The notes beneath the pieces were generated by a model. The model was not told where the DNA came from. It was given only the letters and a program-made list of their open reading frames with translations, and made no database searches. Below are positions 7,533-15,849 of a stretch of 64,000 bases of DNA, piece by piece. The DNA is from Planococcus chinensis (GTDB lineage: Bacteria > Bacillota > Bacilli > Bacillales_A > Planococcaceae), in NCBI RefSeq assembly GCF_020071995.1, contig NZ_JABWTK010000007.1, forward strand, positions 1 through 64,000. The letters run 5' to 3'. Position 1 is the first letter of the stretch. Each line of letters begins with the position of its first letter. The position numbers and the translations under genes are program-made.

Positions 7533-8426
7533 TTGCACAAATGCTGTCATTTGCAGTATGCCCTGACCTTGGTGGAAGAAAAGAACTTTACAAAAGCTGC
7601 CAAGAAACTTCACCTCGCGCAGCCTTCGCTAAGCTACCAAATCACCAAACTCGAAAAGGATCTGGGCGTCCAATTGTTCATCCGCGAGTACAACGAAGTG
7701 GTGCCCACTTACGCTGGCAGTGTCTTTGTGTCCTATGCCATCAATATCCTCAACCAGTACCGCTACCTAAAAAACGAAATCACCGATATTTCCGAGTTGA
7801 AAAAAGGAGAATTAACGATCGGCAGCCTGGTCAGTGCAGGAGCCCATCTCCTGCCGAACGCCATCTCCGCTTTCCGGAAAGAATTTCCGGGCATCGAACT
7901 TAAACTGGTGGAAGACACAAGCCACGAACTGCAGGACATGGTCGCCAGCGGAAAAATCGAAATTTGCCTCCTTTCCTTGCCGATCAAAAACCATGGCATC
8001 GAAACGGAAAATATTTTAAAAGAAGACATCTATCTGGCGGTTCCCCCGGACCATTGGCTCTCGGCGTATCAGGAAGTGGAACTGTCGATGTGCAAGGAAG
8101 AGCCTTTTATCGCGTTGAAGAACACCAATACGTTCCGCACTCAATCGGATGAGTTGTGCCTGGAAGCCGGGTTCGTCCCGAACATTGTCTTTGAAAGCAC
8201 TAACATCAACACTTGCCAGTCGCTTGTACTGGCCGATATCGGCATCACCATCGTCCCGAAAATGTTTTTGGACGAATCGGAGCTCAAGGAAAAACCGAAA
8301 TATGTGCCCTTCACGATCAACGGCAAACGGCTCATGCGGACGCTCGTCGTGGGCTATAAAAACATCGGCTATGTTTCCAAAGCGTCACGTGCATTTATCG
8401 AGATTCTGAAAAGCATCAGCGAATAA
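7533..8426 (+). CDS. LysR-family transcriptional regulator
   Basis: The N-terminal winged helix-turn-helix is typical of LysR proteins (LTLVEEKNFTKAAKKLHLAQ, then PSLSYQITKLEKDLGVQLF). The rest is a periplasmic-binding-like effector domain of normal length (about 297 residues in all). I prefer the TTG at 7533, preceded by AAAGG at 7 bases, over a GTG at 7470 that lacks a ribosome site. It is followed by an AtzG-like/amidase pair in the same direction, the usual position for a local activator, so control of the amidase by an amide-derived ligand is inferred. Confidence 0.85.
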   Translation: MHKCCHLQYALTLVEEKNFTKAAKKLHLAQPSLSYQITKLEKDLGVQLFIREYNEVVPTYAGSVFVSYAINILNQYRYLKNEITDISELKKGELTIGSLVSAGAHLLPNAISAFRKEFPGIELKLVEDTSHELQDMVASGKIEICLLSLPIKNHGIETENILKEDIYLAVPPDHWLSAYQEVELSMCKEEPFIALKNTNTFRTQSDELCLEAGFVPNIVFESTNINTCQSLVLADIGITIVPKMFLDESELKEKPKYVPFTINGKRLMRTLVVGYKNIGYVSKASRAFIEILKSISE

Positions 8427-8430
8427 AAAA

Positions 8431-8466
8431 TCGTCCGGCGATTCCACAATCACTGGATGGTTTTTA
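8431..8466 (+). terminator. terminator after the LysR gene
   Basis: CGTCCGG..GA pairs with TC..CTGGATG, followed by GTTTTTAG. It separates the regulator from the amidase operon. Confidence 0.5.
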
Positions 8467-8491
8467 GGGAACAAAGCGGCTTCCCAAATTT

Positions 8492-8506
8492 AATATTTGT
8501 AATATT
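8492..8506. promoter_or_regulatory. possible LysR operator (AATATT-TGT-AATATT)
   Basis: A perfect short dyad lies about 90 bases before the AtzG-like gene. LysR proteins bind T-N11-A dyads, which this resembles. AT-rich DNA makes chance matches common. Confidence 0.3.
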
Positions 8507-8594
8507 CCGAACTCCGAACAATTTGTGATAAAGTGAATCTAACATCTCTGTGCTTACATAATTTTTCATCATTATCCGAATGGGAGGAAAAGGA

Positions 8595-8774
8595 ATGGCA
8601 CAAGACATTTTGAAAACCTTGGAAGACCGCGGCATCGATGTACCGGAACACCACGTAGACATGCTGGTGAATCAGTGGGCAGCTTTTCAAAAGCTACGTG
8701 CAACAGTAAACCAGGAAGAGCTCGCTGATTACGACATTGGTTTGACTCATGTTCCAGGAGGTGATGGGAAATGA
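8595..8774 (+). CDS. small AtzG-like (DUF4089-type) amidase partner
   Basis: This 59-residue acidic, mostly helical protein is encoded directly before an amidase-signature enzyme, overlapping it by 4 bases (ATGA). Its size and position match AtzG, the small subunit that binds the AtzE amidase in the 1-carboxybiuret branch of s-triazine and related ureide breakdown. I chose the ATG at 8595 because GGAGG lies 7 bases before it; the upstream ATG overlaps that site. Similarity is judged from context and length more than from a recognised motif. Confidence 0.65.
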   Translation: MAQDILKTLEDRGIDVPEHHVDMLVNQWAAFQKLRATVNQEELADYDIGLTHVPGGDGK

Positions 8775-10195
8775 CGCAGGAATTGGCAGCAAAATCGATT
8801 GGGGAACTGGCCCCGCTTTTGAAAGACAAAGAAATCTCCCCTGTTGAGCTGACGGAAGCGGTTCTGCAGAATGTCGAACAGTACGACGGACAAGTGAACG
8901 CCTATATCGAAATACAGGCCGACCAGGCAAGACAAGCTGCGCAGACAGCCGAAAACGAAATGGCTAATGGCCAGTACCGCGGTCCACTGCATGGCATTCC
9001 GATGGCGTTGAAAGACATTCTGTATTTCAACGGGGAAACCGCGACAATGGGCTCTGAAATCCATCGCCATTTTGTTCCGGAGTTTGATGCAACGGTCGTT
9101 GCGAAATTGAAAAGTGCAGGCGTGGTTTTTACCGGCAAACTGAATATGCACGAGTATGCCTGGGGTGCGACCACCACCAACCCCCATTTTGGCGCGTGCA
9201 AAAACCCCTGGGATCTCAGCAAAATCCCCGGCGGTTCAAGCGGCGGATCCGGAGCGGCAGTTGCAGCCGATATGGCCATTGCGTCACTTGGCACCGACAC
9301 GGGCGGATCAATCCGGATTCCTGCGGCCAGCTGCGGCATTATCGGCTTGAAGCCGACGCACGGCAGAATCAGCAAATTCGGCTGTTTCCCGCTGGCCTGG
9401 AGCCTTGACCATATCGGCCCCATGACCAAGACCGTCCATGATGCAGCCTTGCTGCTGGAAACTTTGGCGGGTTATGATCCAAAGGATCCGACATCCGTAA
9501 ACAAACCGGCACGAAGTTACAGCACGCTCCTATCCGAAGACTTAAAAGGCGAAGTGATCGGCATTGATGAAGATTACTTTTTCCGCAATGTCGACAAACG
9601 AGTTGATGAAGCGGTGCGCCAAGCGCTGAGTGAACTCGAAAAACTCGGGGCACGGATCGAACCGGTCAAAATCCCGTCTCTTGCCCAGTCCGAATATGCT
9701 GAACTGGTCACCATCACATCCGAAGCCAGCGCCATCCACCACAAAAACCTGTTGGAACATCCGGACAAATTCGGGGAGGATACACGCTTCCTGCTCGAGT
9801 TCGGTGAGTTGGTGACAGCCGTCGACTATTTGCAGGCTCAGCAGATCCGCCGGAAATTAAACAATGACTTTGCCCAAGTCTTTAAACGGGTCGATGTCCT
9901 CATCAGCCCGACTTTGCCGTTCCTTCCGCCTCTGATCGGCGACAGCACCGTCGACATCAATGGCCAAGTGCTAAGCTTCCTTGATGAAGTGATCCGCTTT
10001 ACAGGACCCGGCAACTTGACTGGCCTCCCTGCTTTAAGCATCCCTTGCGGCGTCCGCGACGGTTTGCCGGTCGGCCTGCAGATTATGGGCCCTGCCTTTG
10101 AAGAAGAGAAAGTGTTGAATGTAGCCTATGCACTCGAAAAGCTCCAGCTCATGAAAGGCCAAAAACCCGAACTCGTTAAAACCGCTTCCCTTTAA
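8771..10195 (+). CDS. amidase-signature family hydrolase (AtzE/GatA-like)
   Basis: This 474-residue amidase shows the full signature: catalytic Lys81 (ALKD), cis-Ser156 in GGSSGGS and nucleophile Ser180 in TDTGGSIRIPA. Such enzymes hydrolyse linear amides, or transfer ammonia as in GatA. There is no GatC/GatB next to it, but an AtzG-like small subunit is translationally coupled upstream, so a hydrolase acting on a ureide or carboxylated amide is more likely than the tRNA amidotransferase. A LysR regulator lies upstream and a terminator downstream. The true substrate is unknown. Confidence 0.85.
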   Translation: MTQELAAKSIGELAPLLKDKEISPVELTEAVLQNVEQYDGQVNAYIEIQADQARQAAQTAENEMANGQYRGPLHGIPMALKDILYFNGETATMGSEIHRHFVPEFDATVVAKLKSAGVVFTGKLNMHEYAWGATTTNPHFGACKNPWDLSKIPGGSSGGSGAAVAADMAIASLGTDTGGSIRIPAASCGIIGLKPTHGRISKFGCFPLAWSLDHIGPMTKTVHDAALLLETLAGYDPKDPTSVNKPARSYSTLLSEDLKGEVIGIDEDYFFRNVDKRVDEAVRQALSELEKLGARIEPVKIPSLAQSEYAELVTITSEASAIHHKNLLEHPDKFGEDTRFLLEFGELVTAVDYLQAQQIRRKLNNDFAQVFKRVDVLISPTLPFLPPLIGDSTVDINGQVLSFLDEVIRFTGPGNLTGLPALSIPCGVRDGLPVGLQIMGPAFEEEKVLNVAYALEKLQLMKGQKPELVKTASL

Positions 10196-10203
10196 ACCAA
10201 ACA

Positions 10204-10245
10204 AAACCCATCCGATGAGTGGATCATCTGGATGGGTTTCTTTTG
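10204..10245 (+). terminator. terminator of the amidase operon
   Basis: AAACCCATCC pairs with GGATGGGTTT, followed by TCTTTTGTT, only 8 bases after the amidase stop. Confidence 0.85.
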
Positions 10246-10274
10246 TTCTGCCTATATCAATAACCGTTCGGATA

Positions 10275-10308
10275 AAAATAAAGCCCGCCCCATAGCAAGA
10301 CGGACTTT
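10275..10308 (-). terminator. terminator of tRNA-Leu
   Basis: AAAGTCCGTC and GGGCGGGCTTT pair with G-U steps, followed by TATTTTT on the minus strand, just after the tRNA 3' end. Confidence 0.6.
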
Positions 10309-10326
10309 CCGTAATTTTTCTGAAAA

Positions 10327-10410
10327 TGCGGATGAAGGGACTCGAACCCCCACGGTGTTTCCACCACTAGACCCTGAACCTAGCGCGTCTGCCAATTCCG
10401 CCACATCCGC
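10327..10410 (-). tRNA. tRNA-Leu (anticodon CAG)
   Basis: The 84-base minus-strand sequence folds as a class II tRNA. The acceptor GCGGATG pairs with CATCCGC, the D arm is GCG/CGC, the anticodon stem is CTAGG/TCTAG with loop TTCAGGG (CAG), there is a long variable arm, and the T loop is TTCGAGT. The discriminator is A and CCA is not encoded. A damaged relative lies at 4605-4688. Confidence 0.93.
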
Positions 10411-10873
10411 CGGATTAAAGAACACCACTAAATTTCTCTAACCATAATATGTGAATATTATGCCTTCGGCGCCCTTAAAATGTCAAGCATCTCTTAAAAT
10501 GCAAACAATGAAAAGTCGATAAGACCATTTTAACTGGAGAATGGGCAATCAATTTATTATCTGCTTTTTCAATGCCTCCTTAGCTGCCTTCATCTATAAG
10601 CCCTTTTTGCAGCAAATCTCATCTAATTCTGAACTGGAAAGAACATTTCCGTTAAACCAAAATCAATATATTCATAATATTCTGATTTTATTGTATTTTT
10701 TTGATGTCAGCTGTGCTAAAATGAAAAGAACATAAGTCCGTTCGCTATTTAAGCTTTACATACTTTTAGAAGTAAATTCGATTAAAGAAGATTACTTAAT
10801 GGTTATGAAGTCTATTTACTCGTCACTTTTAATTTCCTGTCCCTCCAACAACACTATGAAAGGAGCAGTTAAA
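10411..10873. other. 463-bp region without a convincing gene
   Basis: Only short frames without ribosome sites are present. An extended -10-like element (TGCTAAAAT, near 10710) could drive the membrane protein that follows. No strong -35 or other element was seen. Confidence 0.4.
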
Positions 10874-11488
10874 ATGGCAAAGCAAATGCCAGAAAACGTG
10901 TCTAGTTCCCAGCAGCCAAATGCGATCAACATTCCGCCGGCAGACCCAGCTCAAAAACAGCCAAAGGCTGCGGCAACAACCGCCGCTATGAATAATGCAC
11001 CAACAACCAACAGAGCACCAAGAGCCCGGAATGGACAAAACCGAAAACCAGCCACTTTGGTCCCGGTTCCTCCGCCTGATGACACCTTGCTGAAGTCTGT
11101 GGAAGATCGGCTAGGCGACACCGCTGATTTTTACACGATGAACCAAAAACAAACAAAGCGTCTTCTTGCGTGGAGCGTTACGATGATGGTTGGGGGTCTG
11201 GCAGCATTAGGAGCTGCATGGACATACTTCTTTTTATATGGCATTCCTATCCTGCCTTTGGCCGTTCTCCTGAACGCACCTGCTATTCTTCTGTTACTAA
11301 TCGGTGCATCATTTTTCGTCATGCATCATAGAACGATTCGAAAGGGCAATGAGCTGCACAAAAGACTGGCTGCTATTCAAGATACGCTGCTATCGGTGGC
11401 CATCACCAAAAACATGAGCGATCCTTCAGCCAAGGCACAGGCAGAGACCCTGTTAATCGACAGGTTGACCAGCAGAAACAAAGAGTGA
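10874..11488 (+). CDS. two-TM membrane protein of unknown function
   Basis: This is a 204-residue protein with a disordered Pro/Ala/Asn/Gln-rich N-terminus (about 1-60) and a short polar segment. Two membrane helices follow (roughly 98-120 and 125-150), then a charged C-terminal tail that is probably helical. I chose the ATG at 10874 because AAAGGAG stands before it; the longer in-frame start has no ribosome site. I recognise no family. It is a single gene convergent with galU and closed by a shared terminator. Confidence 0.7.
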   Translation: MAKQMPENVSSSQQPNAINIPPADPAQKQPKAAATTAAMNNAPTTNRAPRARNGQNRKPATLVPVPPPDDTLLKSVEDRLGDTADFYTMNQKQTKRLLAWSVTMMVGGLAALGAAWTYFFLYGIPILPLAVLLNAPAILLLLIGASFFVMHHRTIRKGNELHKRLAAIQDTLLSVAITKNMSDPSAKAQAETLLIDRLTSRNKE

Positions 11489-11581
11489 TTTTACGGCGGC
11501 CGCCAGACAAATTCTATGCCATGTTTCAATGAAAGCTACAGAAATGGCAGGGAATTTTAAGAACTCACCATTTTAAACGTC

Positions 11582-11628
11582 AAAACAGCTGTCCTAAAAG
11601 TCGATTGACTTTTATGGACAGCTGTTTT
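11582..11628. terminator. strong bidirectional terminator
   Basis: A very long hairpin has arms AAAACAGCTGTCC and GGACAGCTGTTTT with an inner AAAGTC/GACTTT pair, and T-rich on both strands. It serves both the membrane protein (+) and galU copy 1 (-). Confidence 0.9.
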
Positions 11629-11632
11629 TGTT

Positions 11633-12511
11633 TTACTTTCTATTGTACGACTCCTGCAATTTCCGCTCAAACAACTCCAACAGTTTATCCCGCAACTCCG
11701 GACGCTGCAAGGCAAATTCAATGGTTGTCTCAATAAAGCCATATTTCTCACCGACGTCGTAGCGGCGACCGTCAAATTCATATGCATGCACAGGCTGCAC
11801 ACCGTTCAGTTTCTGGATGGCATCGGTCAATTGGATTTCCCCGCCTGCCCCCGGCGCCTGTTCCCCGAGGAAACCAAAAATCTCCGGCGTCAGGATATAG
11901 CGTCCCATGATGGCATAGTTGGACGGCGCAGTTCCAGCTTCCGGCTTCTCGACGAAACGGTCCACTTCGATCAGCTTCCCGTCGATGGAAACCGGATCGA
12001 TGATGCCGTAGCGGTGCGTCTCGTCCTCCGGTACTTGCTGAACGCCGATGATGCTGTTGCCGGTGCCATCAAACTGCTTCATCAATTGCGCCAGGCACGG
12101 CTCATCGTTTTGGACGATATCGTCTCCGAGCAGCACGGCAAACGGCTCGTCGCCGATAAATTTACGGGCGGACCAGATGGCGTGCCCGAGCCCGAGCGGC
12201 TGCTTTTGGCGGATGTAGTGGATTTCCACATTTGATGTCTGCAGCACCGAATCAAGCATGTCCACTTTCCCTTTTTCGCGCAAAGTCGCTTCCAGTTCAA
12301 AGGCATGGTCGAAATGGTCTTCAATGGCGCGCTTGCCTTTCCCGGTCACGATGATGATGTCTTCAATCCCCGAAGCAATCGCTTCTTCGACAATGTACTG
12401 AATCGTCGGCTTGTCGACAATCGGCAGCATTTCCTTCGGCATCGCTTTGGTCGCCGGCAAAAAACGGGTGCCGAGCCCCGCCGCCGGAATGATCGCTTTT
12501 TTGATTGGCAT
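11633..12511 (-). CDS. galU: UTP--glucose-1-phosphate uridylyltransferase, copy 1
   Basis: This 292-residue enzyme makes UDP-glucose from UTP and glucose-1-phosphate. The nucleotide-binding signature [19 protein letters not shown] sits at the N-terminus, with the family motifs GLGHA and VEKP further in. The start used is the ATG of MPIKKA (AAGGAG about 11 bases upstream); a GTG four codons earlier is embedded in that site. A second copy at 39179 is very similar over its full length. This copy is outside the capsule locus and probably serves housekeeping needs such as glycolipid or teichoic-acid glucosylation. Confidence 0.95.
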   Translation of the reverse strand: MPIKKAIIPAAGLGTRFLPATKAMPKEMLPIVDKPTIQYIVEEAIASGIEDIIIVTGKGKRAIEDHFDHAFELEATLREKGKVDMLDSVLQTSNVEIHYIRQKQPLGLGHAIWSARKFIGDEPFAVLLGDDIVQNDEPCLAQLMKQFDGTGNSIIGVQQVPEDETHRYGIIDPVSIDGKLIEVDRFVEKPEAGTAPSNYAIMGRYILTPEIFGFLGEQAPGAGGEIQLTDAIQKLNGVQPVHAYEFDGRRYDVGEKYGFIETTIEFALQRPELRDKLLELFERKLQESYNRK

Positions 12512-12649
12512 ATGCCTTACCACTCCTTATTTCACAGCTTGTATTCCGCTTCTGATTCGTCGGAACTTTCTAACGGATTAAAGAAAATTATACCACTGTT
12601 CCAGCAAATCCTTGAATATTATCCCGCTTGCAAGGGATTCACAGATGAA

Positions 12650-12693
12650 AATAATAAAAGCCTTCCTCAACATCCATTGATGTCAAAGAAGGC
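12650..12693 (-). terminator. terminator of the acyltransferase gene
   Basis: GGCCTTC..TGACATC pairs with GATGTTGA..GAAGGC, followed by TTTTATTATTTT on the minus strand. Confidence 0.8.
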
Positions 12694-12732
12694 CGTCTTT
12701 AGGAATAGCATACTTAAATCTGTTTTATTCCT

Positions 12733-14733
12733 TTAATCCGTTTCCACACGCTCCAACGCCTTTTCCAAAGCCTCACCGATTACCGGCGCCATCGTTTCTA
12801 CGTAGCGGGTCGTCAGGTGAGCGTCGTCCCGGTAGATGATAATATTTCCGATAACCGGAGGACAGGTTTCGTCGTCGCAGAAATAAGGCGAAGTATCAAA
12901 AAAGCTGACATTGCCAGGCAAGTTTTCGGTATTTTCCCACGGAAGGACCGCGGACAAAACTTCGTCCCTTGGAGCCGAACAGTCTTCTGCCGCTTTCGCG
13001 AGGCAATCAGCAATGTTCTGCGGCATTTTCGGGTTGTCCCGGACAGCGAAGATTTCCGTAATGCCTTCAAACGCTTTCCATTTCTCGACATAGCCGATAG
13101 GAACGGTGTCTCCAGCTTCGACAGTAGATGTCGTGAAAATCATGTCCGGCGGATTCTGTTTCAAGGTTTCGGTCACGTCTTCGTTCCATGCCATACAAGA
13201 CTCTGACAAGCTACCTCCAAAATCATCTGTCGTAAACCGGCAGGCATCCTTGATGAAGACATCCACCTGCACGTTCAGCTCCGGAGCGATTTTCTCAAGT
13301 GCCGGGAACCAGTGGCCGGAATGCGAGCCGCCGACCAAGGCAACGATGTGATCCGGGTTCTCCGTCACACCGTACGAGCATTTCTTCACCGTGGCATCTT
13401 TCCCGTGCGAAGAACATACATGTCCTTCATAAAAGGACGGAAGATCGTCTTTGATCATGCCCATTGATGGAATCGGATCCACATCCTCTTCCGGAACGAT
13501 GTTCTCGGAGATGGCGCGTGCGCCAGGATATTTTTCCATCGAATACTCCATCGCTGCTTCTTCGTTCATGCTTGCCTGGACATACAAATTCCAGGATGCG
13601 CCGACGACAATCACAGGCAGCGCAATCGCCACAAGCACTTTCGCGATCCGCCGCTTCGATTGCCGGACGCTCAACCCGCGCACCGGTGCTTCAATCTTAT
13701 TAATGGAGAAGACCGACAGCACAAACGCCGCAGCGAGGATCGCTAAGCCCCCTAGCAGAGAAACCTCGTCGGTTTTGAAATAAGCGTAATAGGACACTAG
13801 GAGCGGCCAGTGCCATAAGTACAAGCCGTACGAAATGCTGCCGATGTACATCAGCGGTTTGGAACTCAGCAGCTTTTGCACGCCGAAGCGGCTGCTGTTT
13901 TCCGCTGACACGATGACGAAAATGACGCCAAACGTCGGCAGGAGCGCCGCATAGCCCGGGAATACGGTAGACACAGGCAGCACCATGCCGGTAAAGCAGA
14001 TGACTGAGAGGCCAAGCCAGCCCATGACAAAACTGACCGTTTTATTGAATTTCAGGTACGGAATCAAGAGGGCCAAAATCCCGCCCAAACTGAACTCCCA
14101 TGCCCGGGCAAAGGTATCGAAATAAGCCCATGGCTGGTTGGCATCCGTCATATAAACCGAATAACTCAACGAAACCGCAAAGATCGCGACGAGGACGGCC
14201 AGCAATGTTTTGCGGACCGGCGTCTTCAATATTTTCTTCGCCAATAGATAAACCGCCGTAATGATGAACGGCCACGTTATGTAAAATTGCCCTTGAATCG
14301 ACATCGCCCAGAAATGCTGCAGCGGGCTCGCTTCATTGTTCTGCCCCAAATAGTCGACTGCGCTTGTGGCCAGCTGCCAATTCTGGAAATAGAACATCGA
14401 AGAGAAAAGCTCTGAAATCGTCTGCTTCCAAATGGTCTGCGGCAGCAGCCAAATCGTCAGCAATGCCGTAACCAATAGGACCGTGAACGACAAAGGCACA
14501 AGCCGTTTCGCCAGATTCAATAAATTCTCGATAAAATGTATTTTCCCATCGCGCTCCATCCGGGACAACAGGGAAGTCGTGATCAAATAGCCGGAAACGA
14601 TGAAAAAGACGTCAACGCCTCCTGAAACCGACCCGATCCAAATGTGATAAACAGCAACCAGAAAAGCCGCTACCGCCCGAACGCCTTCCAGCTCAGGACG
14701 AAACTTTTTTTCCGGCATCCTTAAATCAGCCAA
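12733..14733 (-). CDS. acyltransferase-3 / SGNH polysaccharide O-acetyltransferase (OafA-like)
   Basis: This protein of about 666 residues has an acyltransferase-3 membrane domain (about ten helices, opening with the FRPELEGVRAVAAFLVAVYH signature) followed by an extracytoplasmic SGNH-like domain. The SGNH blocks are visible as GGSHSGHW and, near the C-terminus, DDAHLT. OafA-type proteins pass acetyl groups across the membrane to cell-wall or capsular sugars. The likely start is TTG 14733, with AAGGAG 8 bases upstream; an ATG at 14754 overlaps that site. It is monocistronic, so the acceptor polymer is unknown. Confidence 0.88.
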   Translation of the reverse strand: MADLRMPEKKFRPELEGVRAVAAFLVAVYHIWIGSVSGGVDVFFIVSGYLITTSLLSRMERDGKIHFIENLLNLAKRLVPLSFTVLLVTALLTIWLLPQTIWKQTISELFSSMFYFQNWQLATSAVDYLGQNNEASPLQHFWAMSIQGQFYITWPFIITAVYLLAKKILKTPVRKTLLAVLVAIFAVSLSYSVYMTDANQPWAYFDTFARAWEFSLGGILALLIPYLKFNKTVSFVMGWLGLSVICFTGMVLPVSTVFPGYAALLPTFGVIFVIVSAENSSRFGVQKLLSSKPLMYIGSISYGLYLWHWPLLVSYYAYFKTDEVSLLGGLAILAAAFVLSVFSINKIEAPVRGLSVRQSKRRIAKVLVAIALPVIVVGASWNLYVQASMNEEAAMEYSMEKYPGARAISENIVPEEDVDPIPSMGMIKDDLPSFYEGHVCSSHGKDATVKKCSYGVTENPDHIVALVGGSHSGHWFPALEKIAPELNVQVDVFIKDACRFTTDDFGGSLSESCMAWNEDVTETLKQNPPDMIFTTSTVEAGDTVPIGYVEKWKAFEGITEIFAVRDNPKMPQNIADCLAKAAEDCSAPRDEVLSAVLPWENTENLPGNVSFFDTSPYFCDDETCPPVIGNIIIYRDDAHLTTRYVETMAPVIGEALEKALERVETD

Positions 14734-15087
14734 ATCTACATCTCCTTCCAACATACGCAATAAATCATAAAACCCTATGTATATATTTAAGCCATCACTC
14801 TTTACTTTATCGCAAAATAGCAATGAATGCTTCCGTTTTTGATAAAAACTAAGGAATTTACATAAATTTAATGTTTGGAGGTGCGTATTGTTAGTGGATA
14901 TTACCTAAAACTGAAGCACTTCAGTGTTCTAAAAAGGTATCCTATTTTACAATATCATCACTCATCAGAAAGCTTCTTACAAAATTTTAATTGCAGCACA
15001 GTAAAAATAGTTACGGCCTGCGTATCCATCAGATGTAAATGGCCGTTTTAAAAAGAGAATTTTATAAATAAAGAAGCAACAAAAAAA
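14734..15087. other. 354-bp AT-rich intergenic region, nothing recognised
   Basis: No gene, RNA or clear repeat is visible. It should contain the promoter of the acyltransferase gene, but no convincing -35/-10 pair could be singled out. Confidence 0.4.
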
Positions 15088-15107
15088 GAATGCCCTATCG
15101 GACATTC
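15088..15107 (-). terminator. terminator after the 85-residue small protein
   Basis: GAATGTCC and GGGCATTC pair around GATA, followed by TTTTTTTG on the minus strand. Confidence 0.85.
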
Positions 15108-15125
15108 TTCATTCAGTGCCTTCAT

Positions 15126-15383
15126 TTACTTAATTAACTCCACAATCACTCCATCGCTGCCATCTTCCCTAAGCTCTTTCGAAAAACTCAAAGCCTCATA
15201 CTTGCTGTGCAGCTCTTCATCCGGTTGCTGAAAGACGAGCGCTAATGGCCGCAAGGCGATGTGCTGGTCGATTTCAGCTAACTCCTTCATGATTCCCGAT
15301 TCGTTGGCTTCGAAGTAGGCTTTTACTTCTTTCAAGTCATCTGTACTTACTAGGTCCTCAATTGCTTGGATATTCAAATCCAT
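15126..15383 (-). CDS. small acidic protein of unknown function (85 aa)
   Basis: An 85-residue, Glu-rich, probably helical protein is preceded by AAAGGAGG close to its ATG and followed by its own terminator, so it is very likely expressed. No family is recognised. It has no signal peptide or membrane helix. A decayed relative lies at 19190-19378: the segment ESGIMKELAEIDQHIALR is recognisable there as KIIKELSEINKHIAMR. It follows a 52-residue gene and an ATP-grasp gene in the same direction, each with its own terminator or spacing, so they may not form one operon. Confidence 0.72.
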   Translation of the reverse strand: MDLNIQAIEDLVSTDDLKEVKAYFEANESGIMKELAEIDQHIALRPLALVFQQPDEELHSKYEALSFSKELREDGSDGVIVELIK

Positions 15384-15520
15384 ATTGTCCTCCTTTTTGC
15401 CCCACTAGAGTTTTGAGCTCTTAACGCTGGATTGTTTCCATCCGGTTTGTCATCGCCCCTGACAGTTTTCAGCAGAGCGACTTACTCATTAATACTAAGG
15501 CCTTAAACTTTCCAGAAAAT

Positions 15521-15546
15521 GAAAAAGCGCTCCCTATAGGAGCTGC
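15521..15546 (-). terminator. terminator after the 52-residue small protein
   Basis: GCAGCTCC and GGGAGCGC flank TATA, followed by TTTTTCATTTTC on the minus strand. Confidence 0.75.
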
Positions 15547-15555
15547 CTCGCTTCA

Positions 15556-15714
15556 TTATTCCATTTCTGTCAATTCTTCGATAGAACCTGTTTCTTCAAA
15601 AGCCCCGATGCCTTCTCTCAGCGCTTTTGCAAACTCGTCCTGGCTTTTGAAAAAGATCACTTGGTTTTCTGTTGCGTGGGCTTCTGCCCCGTTTACTTGG
15701 TTTGTTCTGTTCAT
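15556..15714 (-). CDS. 52-residue small protein of unknown function
   Basis: A minus-strand ATG frame of 52 codons has a near-perfect ribosome site (GGAGG, 8 bases before the ATG) and a terminator 10 bases after the stop. The product starts MNRTNQVNGAEAHATENQ, continues with VIFFKSQDEFAKALREGIGA and ends in an acidic tail (EETGSIEELTEME). It lacks a signal peptide, Cys residues or membrane helix. Its position, 135 bases after an ATP-grasp ligase gene, raises the possibility of a peptide substrate, but nothing in the sequence proves this. It could equally be a small regulator. Confidence 0.7.
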   Translation of the reverse strand: MNRTNQVNGAEAHATENQVIFFKSQDEFAKALREGIGAFEETGSIEELTEME

Positions 15715-15849
15715 ATTCCTTACCTCCAACAATTAAAATTGATTATTTCCGTATCTACATTATTCCCTTTTCACTTTGCGTTAAACCTAAAAACCCAGCT
15801 AGAATCCGTTGCGGTTCTCGGCTGCTGGCACTTCCTGCTTTCCTCTTAT

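Noticed and set aside
10541..10735. A 64-codon plus-strand frame (MGNQFIICFF...)
   Set aside because: No ribosome site, AT-rich composition and no coding character; treated as intergenic.
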